This document shows, one piece after another, positions 26,164 to 34,782 of a stretch of 64,000 nt of DNA. The first letter of the stretch is position 1. Every line of letters begins with the position of its first letter. The position numbers and the translations under genes were made by a program. Source of the stretch: Saccharicrinis fermentans DSM 9555 = JCM 21142 (lineage in GTDB: Bacteria > Bacteroidota > Bacteroidia > Bacteroidales > Marinilabiliaceae); NCBI RefSeq assembly GCF_000517085.1, contig NZ_KI912107.1:5329980-5393979 (forward strand). The letters are read 5' to 3'. Below the pieces are notes generated by a model. That model did not search any database. It was given only the letters and a program-made list of their open reading frames with translations, and had not been told where the DNA came from.

Positions 26164-27327
26164 TTATTTAGTATTGTAAAAGTTACAAAAACGCTTAAAT
26201 ACATTGTTTAATTCACTCTCACTTTGAGCTGCTGATTTTTTGTTGGTGGGGAAAGGATTTTCGTGCGTGTATTCTCTGTCAAAATCAATCTCGTCAACCG
26301 GGATGTTAATATCTCGGTATGCACCTTTTAAAGTATTGATGACTTCGAAAGAGGGTATAACCGTATCTTTTTTTAGGGTGATGGCATAAAAGTGGTTTTC
26401 ATGTCTTTTTAAAAGTTTTTCTCTCAGTTCCCGACCTTTTTTATAATCGAGCATAGCATAGAACACCTCTCCCTCCAGGTGATCTTCTTGCATGTAGTGA
26501 CGAAGTAAGTTGTCTTTTTGTATAAATTTATCCAAGTGTTCTACTAAATATGAGTATAATGCAACATTTGCTTCACTGTCTAAGATGAATTTAGAAACGG
26601 GAGATAAACGGTTAAATGTGGCACCACTGCAAAATAGTCCCACCTTTGCATGGGAGAAGTACTGCTTGTGATTGGTTAGTTTAAGTATCTGAGCAAGGAA
26701 CCCACCTATTGAATAAGCCAGAATGTTAAATTCAAAATCTTTATGGATATAGGGATGCTTGCCTTCTTTGCATTGTTCAATAAACTGAATAACATCATAG
26801 TAAGTTTGTAATCCTGACCATATGAAGCGTTGGGGCATAGCGTGTAGGCGCATACTAATGGCTACGTTGGATAAGGTAGAGTTTAAGACATTGGGGTATC
26901 TCTTTTTTCTTCTTTCACTGAGAAGATACATTTCTCTTTTACTGCTCCAATCCTTAGGCGCACGTTGCATATGAAAAGCCATGGGGAATAATACAATGCT
27001 GCTTCCTGTACCTTGGCAAATTGTTTTTGCCCAAGGAACATATTTTGTCCAATCTTTTTCATTGAAGCCGTGAAATAAAAATATTATTTTCTTTGTGCGC
27101 AGCTTATTGCCCGGTGTTATAATGTGATATGAAAAAGACTTGTTTTCTGGCACAAAAATGTCTTTGATGTGGATGTCGTCTTTAATGGTACCAACATCTG
27201 TATAGAAAGAGTATTTGTGAACTAAATCTAAATGGTGCTTTGTGCAATAATAATCAGTGGTTCCGGGTAGGATTTTATAAGATGATGATTCAAAATTGTA
27301 CTCCTTGCTATCTACTTCGTTTTTCAT
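26164..27327 (-). CDS. Alpha/beta-hydrolase-fold protein, DUF6051-like
   Basis: 387 residues with no signal peptide. An oxyanion-type segment IIFLFHGFNEKDW, a nucleophile elbow AYSIGG (Ser in the GxSxG-like position) and downstream acidic and His residues (ITLKKDTVIPS, EYTHENPFP) fit an alpha/beta hydrolase. The FHGFNEKDWTKYVPWAK region is what I recall from the Bacteroidota DUF6051 family; this assignment is from memory. I chose the ATG at 27327. The longer frame begins at a TTG inside an inserted repeat element. It lies upstream of, and in the same direction as, the uptake locus, separated by a hairpin. The substrate is unknown. Confidence 0.65.
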   Translation of the reverse strand: MKNEVDSKEYNFESSSYKILPGTTDYYCTKHHLDLVHKYSFYTDVGTIKDDIHIKDIFVPENKSFSYHIITPGNKLRTKKIIFLFHGFNEKDWTKYVPWAKTICQGTGSSIVLFPMAFHMQRAPKDWSSKREMYLLSERRKKRYPNVLNSTLSNVAISMRLHAMPQRFIWSGLQTYYDVIQFIEQCKEGKHPYIHKDFEFNILAYSIGGFLAQILKLTNHKQYFSHAKVGLFCSGATFNRLSPVSKFILDSEANVALYSYLVEHLDKFIQKDNLLRHYMQEDHLEGEVFYAMLDYKKGRELREKLLKRHENHFYAITLKKDTVIPSFEVINTLKGAYRDINIPVDEIDFDREYTHENPFPTNKKSAAQSESELNNVFKRFCNFYNTK

Positions 27328-27410
27328 ATATTTAAATTTGTCTTTCAATGGTCATATGGAACTCACCAAGTTTTATTATCTCCAGTGTGTGAATCCATTC
27401 TCATGGCTCG
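27326..27410 (-). mobile_element. Short start-codon element, copy B (85 bp)
   Basis: On the minus strand it runs from CGAGCCATGAGAATG to TTTAAATATAT, with the shared block AGTTCCATATGACCATTGAAA. TTTC is present at both junctions (27322-27325 and 27411-27414). The left flank still reads ATATGAAA, an apparent former start codon, and the right junction forms the present ATG of the DUF6051-like gene. Starting from the former ATG, a 17-codon frame (MKRAMRMDSHTGDNKTW) ends inside the element. Confidence 0.75.
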
Positions 27411-27690
27411 TTTCATATGTATAAATTTATTTTTTAATGCCTTTTCGCGGTAGTTTTGTTTAAATCATTGGTCTTGGAGCAAGTCAGCACTAATGGTTTT
27501 ATGCTAACTGACGTAAGCTATACCGAGTGGCATTTTGTCAAATATTTGTTTCCTCCTGAGCGTGTCAGTCAATTTTACGAGTAGTTAAAAATACAAATTT
27601 GTTTAATTATAGTAGCTGTTTTTAAGCAGTATTTAACGGAGAGCCAACAATGTTATTGTTTTTTAATATTCTCTATTATTATAAATAGCT

Positions 27691-27698
27691 TACTTTTG
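27691..27698 (+). promoter_or_regulatory. Putative -7 box for nudC
   Basis: TACTTTTG matches TAnnTTTG exactly, about 105 bases before the nudC start. No TTG at the right distance upstream supports it. The surrounding 27415-27802 stretch, AT-rich and without a gene, shows nothing else I can name. Confidence 0.35.
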
Positions 27699-27802
27699 CA
27701 TTTATGTATATATCATTAGGTATGCCTTCATTAGCGGGCATAATTCTTCGATAAAAACTGTTAAGAGACAGATTTTGTTTTACTTAAAGAGAAAGAGAAA
27801 CG

Positions 27803-28633
27803 ATGATTCAAGATATTTATCCACATCGGTTTGAGAATGGTTTTGTGGCCGGGTTAACATTAAACGCGAATGATTATGTTTTTTGTTTTAAGGGCAATGC
27901 TTTGCTGATGAAACGCAATCATGAAGGTTTAGCAATTCCTCAACGAAAGCATTTAGATATTGAAGTGGGCAAGTCGGTGTATTTATTTGCGATAGATGGA
28001 AAGCATTGTTTTTTAATATGGGATAGTCCAGATGTGTGTGAAGCTGAATTTGTCTATCATGAGATTCACTTTCGTCATCCTTTTGACAGTGTGGAATTAG
28101 ATTGGCTGAGCAGTGTGGCCTTACAGTTGAAGAACTGGTATGGAGATCATAGATATTGTGGGAAGTGTGGAGCTGCTACCATTCCTTCTGTTGAAGAAAG
28201 AGCGATTGCTTGTCCCTCTTGTAAGCGTATTGAATACCCTATTATAGCACCTGCTATTATTGTTGCAATTATCAGTCATGATACATTATTACTGGCCAGA
28301 GGAGCACAATTCCCTGAAGGATTTTATTCTTTGGTGGCCGGGTATGTTGATATAGGAGAGTCCATAGAGGAGACTGTTGTGCGTGAAGTACGTGAAGAGG
28401 TGGGAATAGCGGTGAAAAATATTCGTTATTACAAAAGTCAGCCATGGCCTTTTTCGGGGTCAATGATGATGGGTTTTGTGGCGGAGGCAGTGGAGGGGCA
28501 AAAGATACAAGTGGATAATCATGAAATTTTAGAAGCCGGATGGTATCATCGCCATGACTTGCCTAGTCATCCTTCGGAGAGGAGTATTGCCGGTGAGATG
28601 ATCGAGAAATTCAGGAGGGGAGAACTGGGATAG
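27803..28633 (+). CDS. nudC: NAD(+) diphosphatase
   Basis: Nudix enzyme that hydrolyses NAD(H) to NMN(H) and AMP and in some bacteria removes NAD caps from RNA. An N-terminal domain (1-110) is followed by a zinc ribbon (CGKCGAA ... CPSCKR). The Nudix box is GYVDIGESIEETVVREVREE followed by VGI. The family signature SQPWPF is present, followed here by SGSMMMGF instead of the usual P-x-S. Its 276 residues match NudC. The gene stands alone and is convergent with groEL. Confidence 0.95.
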   Translation: MIQDIYPHRFENGFVAGLTLNANDYVFCFKGNALLMKRNHEGLAIPQRKHLDIEVGKSVYLFAIDGKHCFLIWDSPDVCEAEFVYHEIHFRHPFDSVELDWLSSVALQLKNWYGDHRYCGKCGAATIPSVEERAIACPSCKRIEYPIIAPAIIVAIISHDTLLLARGAQFPEGFYSLVAGYVDIGESIEETVVREVREEVGIAVKNIRYYKSQPWPFSGSMMMGFVAEAVEGQKIQVDNHEILEAGWYHRHDLPSHPSERSIAGEMIEKFRRGELG

Positions 28634-28659
28634 TGGATGCCAGTCACTTGCTTCCATTA

Positions 28660-28692
28660 GAATAAAAAAGCCGATGCATTTTAGCATCGGCT
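28660..28692 (-). terminator. Rho-independent terminator of groESL
   Basis: The stem AGCCGATGC/GCATCGGCT has a 6-base loop. Read on the minus strand it is followed by TTTTTTATT. It lies about 50 bases after the groEL stop codon. On the plus strand it also lies just after nudC but lacks a T-run there. Confidence 0.85.
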
Positions 28693-28742
28693 CTATCTGG
28701 TTGCAGACTTCTATAAGTCTTGTATCTCCATCTAAAAAAGAT

Positions 28743-30392
<1,650 letters not shown>

Positions 30393-30414
30393 TTAAGCTT
30401 TAACTGTTACTTAA

Positions 30415-30693
30415 TTATTTAATGAATAATACGTCTGATTGAGAAATTAAAAGATAATCCGTACCGTCAACATTTAATTCTGTTCCGGCATATTTACCGT
30501 AAAGAACAACATCGCCTACGGCTACTTCCATCTTCTCATCTGCTTTTTCAGCACCTACTAAAACTACCTCACCTTGTAGAGGCTTTTCTTTAGCCGAATC
30601 AGGAATAATGATTCCACTTGCTGTTTTTGTTTCTGCCGCCTGAGGCTTAACCAAAATTTTTCCGGCTAGAATCTTTCCTTGTACTTGTGACAT
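30415..30693 (-). CDS. groS: Co-chaperonin GroES
   Basis: 92 residues. The GroES fold is evident from GKILVKPQAAETKTASGIII (the mobile loop region) and VGDVVLYGKYAGTEL. It caps the GroEL ring. It is the first gene of the groESL operon and has its own upstream regulatory region with TGTCA repeats. Confidence 0.98.
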   Translation of the reverse strand: MSQVQGKILAGKILVKPQAAETKTASGIIIPDSAKEKPLQGEVVLVGAEKADEKMEVAVGDVVLYGKYAGTELNVDGTDYLLISQSDVLFIK

Positions 30694-30751
30694 ATTTTAA
30701 ATGATTTAAAAGTTAAACTGTTTTTATTGCGAGTTGTGTTTTCCATAAACT

Positions 30752-30846
30752 GTGCCAAGTGAGTTTTGAGCCTATTTTGCAGTTTCATGCTGACATTATT
30801 TCATAATCACCCTGACAAGGGCTGACAGGATATGTAGGTAGTGACA
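30752..30846 (-). promoter_or_regulatory. groESL upstream region: four TGTCA boxes and a sigma-54-like TGGCAC
   Basis: On the minus strand four TGTCA boxes (plus-strand TGACA at 30791, 30813, 30823 and 30842) precede a TGGCAC (30752-30757). The latter starts a partial match to the sigma-54 -24/-12 pattern, with ATGG where TTGC is expected at -12. The box starts lie 22, 10 and 19 bases apart, close to helical phasing. The arrangement suggests activator binding sites upstream of a heat-shock promoter. No CIRCE element is visible. Confidence 0.4.
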
Positions 30847-30976
30847 TTTTAACGCGGCATATGTGTTGTTTCTTCGTTATGAAAACATGGAGGATCACAA
30901 CAGAATAAAAAATACTAGATGAAGTTTATTGTTATTGAGGGAGGAAATGGAGTGCCATCGTATTTGCTATGGCAAG

Positions 30977-31016
30977 TAAAAAAAAAGTGTCGGCATATTT
31001 TTATATGCCGACACTT
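30977..31016 (-). terminator. Rho-independent terminator after secG
   Basis: A perfect 14-bp stem (AAGTGTCGGCATAT / ATATGCCGACACTT) has a TTTT loop. Read on the minus strand it is followed by a run of T. It lies 25-65 bases after the secG stop. Confidence 0.92.
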
Positions 31017-31041
31017 AAATATTTTAAAAGCGAATACTGTC

Positions 31042-31398
31042 TTACTCTTCAGAACCGCTATTTTCGTCTGTGCTTGCATCAGTACCTGCGGCAGGAAAGC
31101 TAGGTAATTCTGATTGTACTGGAGCCAATTGATTTAGTTTCTCATCAAGCTCAGTATCGCCGGAAGCAACACCTGGTTTTTCAATAACCGATACTGCTAT
31201 CAATGACAAAACCAAAAGTCCACCTGCTAAATACCAAGTTGCTTTTCCTAAAAAGTCGGTAGTTTTTCTTACTCCCATAATTTGGTTTGATGCAGAAAAG
31301 TTGGAAGCTAAACCACCCCCTTTAGAATCTTGAACCAAAACAATAAGTATTAATAATATACTTACAACAATTACTAGTACAGATACAACTGGATACAT
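31042..31398 (-). CDS. secG: Preprotein translocase subunit SecG
   Basis: Inner-membrane component of the SecYEG channel. Two transmembrane helices (about 4-24 and 55-75) flank the conserved cytoplasmic loop VQDSKGGGLASNF and the FLGKATWYLAG segment. The 118 residues include an acidic, Ser-rich C-terminal tail common in Bacteroidota SecG. It follows the TPR gene by 20 bases and ends with a strong terminator. Confidence 0.95.
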   Translation of the reverse strand: MYPVVSVLVIVVSILLILIVLVQDSKGGGLASNFSASNQIMGVRKTTDFLGKATWYLAGGLLVLSLIAVSVIEKPGVASGDTELDEKLNQLAPVQSELPSFPAAGTDASTDENSGSEE

Positions 31399-31418
31399 AT
31401 CTTATTATTATTTAATTT

Positions 31419-32333
31419 TTAATTTTCTTTTAACTCTTTAATTCGACGTGCAAAGTAAACACTTTTTTCAGGATATTTCAAGCGTAATTTTTCGAAAATT
31501 GCAATCGCTTTGTTTTTGTGTCCCTGTTTGATATGTATTTTCGCCAATGTTTCTGTTAAAATGTCATCCTGTGTGTGGGTGCTTTTCTCGGCCAGATCTA
31601 CTTCTTTGGGTTTTTTGGCCGGGTCAGGAACTATTTGTGGATTGGAATTTAAGAAGTTGTCAATTAATTCCATCCCTTTGTTTTTGCGCTCAGGTTCTTC
31701 GGTTTTTTTAGGTGGGGATGAGTAATGCATGATGTGTAACCAATCTGAAAAAGAGCGGTTGTCTTCTGAATGAACGTCTTTGACTTCTTCTATACTCGGT
31801 AAGGTATAGCCCGATGAAGAGGACATCTCATAGTCCAATAGGTCAGCCGCAGGTAGAACAATGTCTTGAACTTCGTTTTTTTCTTCGGCTGGTACCTTTT
31901 GCTTTGCTGCAAAATTATAGATGGTTCCATCGTCATCCGAAAAATCATCGGATGCATTTAGGTAATTATCGGTAAGGGTTAGTGATGATTGTTTGTCTTT
32001 AGAGTGTTCCTCGGCTTCTTTAGAGCTGTCATGTTCTACGACCTCCGGAATCATTTTATTTTCTACTGTTTCTGCTTGTTTTGTTTCCGAAACGGTTTGG
32101 CCAATTGCATTGATTAGCTGAAATAGCTTGCTTCGGTCGGGAATATAAGCCGCCGAATTTTTCAATTCACTGTTGTATTTTATATTATCCAGCTTGTGAA
32201 GGTTTTTTAACCAAAGCATCCTGCCAATTTGAAAAAAAGGATACTCATCAATAATTTCCTTGATTCCTCGAAGGGTATCTTTGTTCAAGGATTCCGGTTG
32301 TTTTAATATGTCACCAAACTGTGTTTTGTTCAT
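31419..32333 (-). CDS. TPR-containing protein of unknown function
   Basis: 304 residues with no signal peptide. The N-terminal 75 residues (LRGIKEIIDEYPFFQIGRML) are helical and of a type conserved beside secG and lptE in Bacteroidota. The middle is acidic and probably disordered. The C-terminus contains a TPR-like helix pair (TETLAKIHIKQGHKNKAIAI, then FEKLRLKYPEKSVYF). Its place between lptE and secG suggests a link to envelope biogenesis, but no function can be named. Confidence 0.7.
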   Translation of the reverse strand: MNKTQFGDILKQPESLNKDTLRGIKEIIDEYPFFQIGRMLWLKNLHKLDNIKYNSELKNSAAYIPDRSKLFQLINAIGQTVSETKQAETVENKMIPEVVEHDSSKEAEEHSKDKQSSLTLTDNYLNASDDFSDDDGTIYNFAAKQKVPAEEKNEVQDIVLPAADLLDYEMSSSSGYTLPSIEEVKDVHSEDNRSFSDWLHIMHYSSPPKKTEEPERKNKGMELIDNFLNSNPQIVPDPAKKPKEVDLAEKSTHTQDDILTETLAKIHIKQGHKNKAIAIFEKLRLKYPEKSVYFARRIKELKEN

Positions 32334-32440
32334 GTTCTAATGCTATCATTCGGTTATCACTGTCTATTTGAATATGACAGGATGGATTTAGCAAGAAAAT
32401 TTAATTCAACCATAGGAGAACCAAGAATCTTATGGTATAT

Positions 32441-32596
32441 AGTCTTTGCAAGAAAACTCCAAATACTGCGTTATTCTCATTTTTGAAACAGTCATTTACC
32501 ATCAGTAAACTCCTTGGTTTCAAAAATATCGAAAGCCTTGTCTTTGAAGCTTTCTTATCAAAGACAGAAAAAATAGTCGTTTTCTTGCAGCCACTA
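32441..32596. repeat. 156-bp hairpin-rich repeat, intact copy
   Basis: Outer arms TGCAAGAAAAC (32447-32457) and GTTTTCTTGCA (32579-32589) enclose two inner hairpins. One is TTTTGAAAC/GTTTCAAAA (32481-32489, 32517-32525), which itself holds TTTAC/GTAAA. The other is GTCTTTGA/TCAAAGAC (32540-32547, 32558-32565). A second copy at 41661-41917 differs at five positions and is split by an insertion. Here it lies between lptE and the TPR gene. It could be a MITE-like element or a structured RNA. Confidence 0.8.
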
Positions 32597-32636
32597 TATA
32601 TGAATATATTATTTGCTCACTCCTTATTATTATTTG

Positions 32637-33146
32637 CTACCAGTCAGAAAATGCTTTATTAAAGATGTCTTCTGTTATTTGTTCTACAATCAATGTAACC
32701 AACTCCTCTTCGACGTCGTTGATGTTTTGCTCGCTGGAGTAATCTTCATAGGCTTTGAATTGTGATTCCCAGTTATCTTTGGGGCTTTTGAAGTTTCTAT
32801 ATCTAACTTTTACTGTTACGGTAAGCCGTGTCTCTGCCGAAATAGCATCCGCCTGAATAGCCATTGGTTTGATGCTATAACCGGTGATTTCTCCGGAGAA
32901 ATCGATGTCTCCGTTTTGCGATTCCAATACCAGTCTGGATTCATTGGTGATTCTGTCCTTCAAAGCCTCAGTGAAGGTTTGGCTCAGTATGGGGTTAATC
33001 AAAGGAGCCCTGTTTTCAAAGTACTGAACAGTAAATGTTTTTAGGTTGTCGGGTACCGAGGCTCCGTTTAGTGTGAGCCTGACAGAACAGGCTGAGAGCC
33101 CTATTATCAGAGCCAGATATATCCATAATTTATTCATCATCATCAT
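32637..33146 (-). CDS. lptE: LptE-family LPS assembly lipoprotein
   Basis: Outer-membrane lipoprotein predicted to plug and assist LptD in lipopolysaccharide insertion. The lipobox is GLSAC. The core IKTFTV-like strand (LKTFTVQYFENRAPLINPIL), the FTEALKDRI helix and DIDFSGEITGYSI are typical of the Bacteroidota LptE family. Length is 169 residues. The start is one of four consecutive ATGs, and which is used cannot be told. It lies between a sigma-54 activator and the TPR gene, an order often conserved in the phylum. Confidence 0.85.
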   Translation of the reverse strand: MMMMNKLWIYLALIIGLSACSVRLTLNGASVPDNLKTFTVQYFENRAPLINPILSQTFTEALKDRITNESRLVLESQNGDIDFSGEITGYSIKPMAIQADAISAETRLTVTVKVRYRNFKSPKDNWESQFKAYEDYSSEQNINDVEEELVTLIVEQITEDIFNKAFSDW

Positions 33147-33237
33147 CGTCTTATAAGCAATATTCAGAAAAATGCTAAGTCTTGTTTTAAAGCAGGCCTA
33201 TCAATTTGTGTATTGTTAACTGCCTGCTTTATCATGT

Positions 33238-34494
33238 TTAATTGGTAATGTTATATTCTTTTATTTTACGGTAAAGGGTTCGTTCAGATATACCCAATTC
33301 TTGTGCCGCATATTTACGTTTGCCATTATATTTATCCAATGCTTTTTTTATCAGTTCTATTTCTTTGTCTTCCAGAGATAAGGATTCCTCAACGAACTCC
33401 TCGGTATCTTCAATGCCATGGTGGATGTTGTTGGGTGAAGTCCCTTTTTTTATGATCACCGGAGCTTCTTGTTTAGGTGGTCTGCTATGGCCAAAATCAG
33501 TATCCTGATCGTATAGTTTTTGTATGATATGGGCATGTTCTCCTTGAACATTAATGGTGCCATCCTGCTGTATTACTTCAAGAACCAATTTCTTTAAATC
33601 ACCCATATCTTTTTTCATATCGAACAGTACTTTATAAAGTATTTCTCTTTCGTTGGCAAAAGAACTATCATTGCTTTTATGGGGATCCATGACAGCAGGC
33701 AAATGATCGCCACTACTGTACGGAATGTAATTGCGCATGGTATCTCCTGTAATTTCTCTGTTTTCTTCAATGACAGAAACCTGTTCGGTAATATTTTTTA
33801 GCTGACGGATGTTTCCGGGCCAGCGGTATCGCTTAATAATTTCCCGTGCTTCGGGCTGTAGTTTAATGGCAGGCATTCGGTAGCGATCTGCAAAATCGTG
33901 GGCAAACTTGCGGAAGAGTAGGTATATGTCATCAGCTCTTTCTCTCAGGGGAGGAATGCTGATGGGCACACTACTTAAACGATAAAATAAATCTTCGCGG
34001 AACTTACCTTCGCGGGTCGCTTTTTCCATCATTACATTGGTGGCAGCAACCACACGAACATTGGTTTTTAATACTTTAGATGAGCCAACCTTCATAAACT
34101 CACCTGCTTCCAATACCCGCAATAGTCGAACCTGGGTCGATAGGGGTAACTCTCCTATCTCATCCAGAAAAATAGTGCCGTTGTCCGCTTCTTCGAAATA
34201 ACCTTTTCTGTCAGACATAGCTCCTGTAAATGCCCCTTTTTCGTGACCAAAGAGTTCGGAGTCAATGGTTCCTTCTGGTATGGCACCGCAGTTGACGGCT
34301 ATGTAAGGACCGTGTTTGCGGGCACTAAATTGATGAATTATTTTTGGAAAGACCTCTTTACCGGTTCCGCTTTCCCCAGTTATTAAAACAGATAAATCGG
34401 TAGGAGCCACTTGCACAGCAATGTCAATGGCACGGTTTAATCCAAATGAATTTCCAATTATCCCAAAGCGCTGTTTTATATGCTGTAAGTCCAT
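33238..34494 (-). CDS. Sigma-54-dependent transcriptional activator without a receiver domain
   Basis: 418 residues. The AAA+ domain begins almost at the N-terminus (Walker A GESGTGKE). It includes the sigma-54-contacting GAFTGA loop, Walker B GTIFLDEIGELP and the R-finger region FREDLFYRLS. A linker is followed by a Fis-type HTH (KYAAQELGISERTLYRKIKE). There is no N-terminal receiver, PAS or GAF domain, so activity is probably set by expression or a partner protein. It is the first gene of the lptE-TPR-secG run. A TAACTTTG box lies about 105 bases upstream. Confidence 0.92.
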   Translation of the reverse strand: MDLQHIKQRFGIIGNSFGLNRAIDIAVQVAPTDLSVLITGESGTGKEVFPKIIHQFSARKHGPYIAVNCGAIPEGTIDSELFGHEKGAFTGAMSDRKGYFEEADNGTIFLDEIGELPLSTQVRLLRVLEAGEFMKVGSSKVLKTNVRVVAATNVMMEKATREGKFREDLFYRLSSVPISIPPLRERADDIYLLFRKFAHDFADRYRMPAIKLQPEAREIIKRYRWPGNIRQLKNITEQVSVIEENREITGDTMRNYIPYSSGDHLPAVMDPHKSNDSSFANEREILYKVLFDMKKDMGDLKKLVLEVIQQDGTINVQGEHAHIIQKLYDQDTDFGHSRPPKQEAPVIIKKGTSPNNIHHGIEDTEEFVEESLSLEDKEIELIKKALDKYNGKRKYAAQELGISERTLYRKIKEYNITN

Positions 34495-34599
34495 ATCTAA
34501 TAATTTATTTTAACTAAGGTGGTTTGCTAACCATCTGTAAATTAGTATTCTTTGCCCCCTTGGGACATCGAGGTATGAAAAAATTTCAGTAAACCATGA

Positions 34600-34607
34600 C
34601 AAAGTTA
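34600..34607 (-). promoter_or_regulatory. Putative -7 box for the sigma-54 activator operon
   Basis: TAACTTTG on the minus strand matches TAnnTTTG. No TTG lies at 19-21 bases. The 288-base gap to glgB holds nothing else I can identify; glgB has no clear box. Confidence 0.3.
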
Positions 34608-34782
34608 CAATTCTCAAAACAAAAATAGAGCTTAATAAACCATCAAATTTTTTTAATTTATAGGTGGTATGCCAAATACTGTTGTTATATTAGTGCTATC
34701 AGCCATTACCTAAATGATGAAAAGACTTTCCGTATGTTCACATCCATTTCAAAAATAACAAAGGACATCTAACTTTATTAAT

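Noticed and set aside
30694-30846. CIRCE operator for groESL
   Set aside because: No TTAGCACTC/GAGTGCTAA inverted repeat is present; TGTCA boxes are seen instead.
32432-32662. 76-residue open frame spanning the 156-bp repeat
   Set aside because: It lies across an inverted-repeat structure, extends into the end of lptE, and the second repeat copy is interrupted. No protein family is evident.
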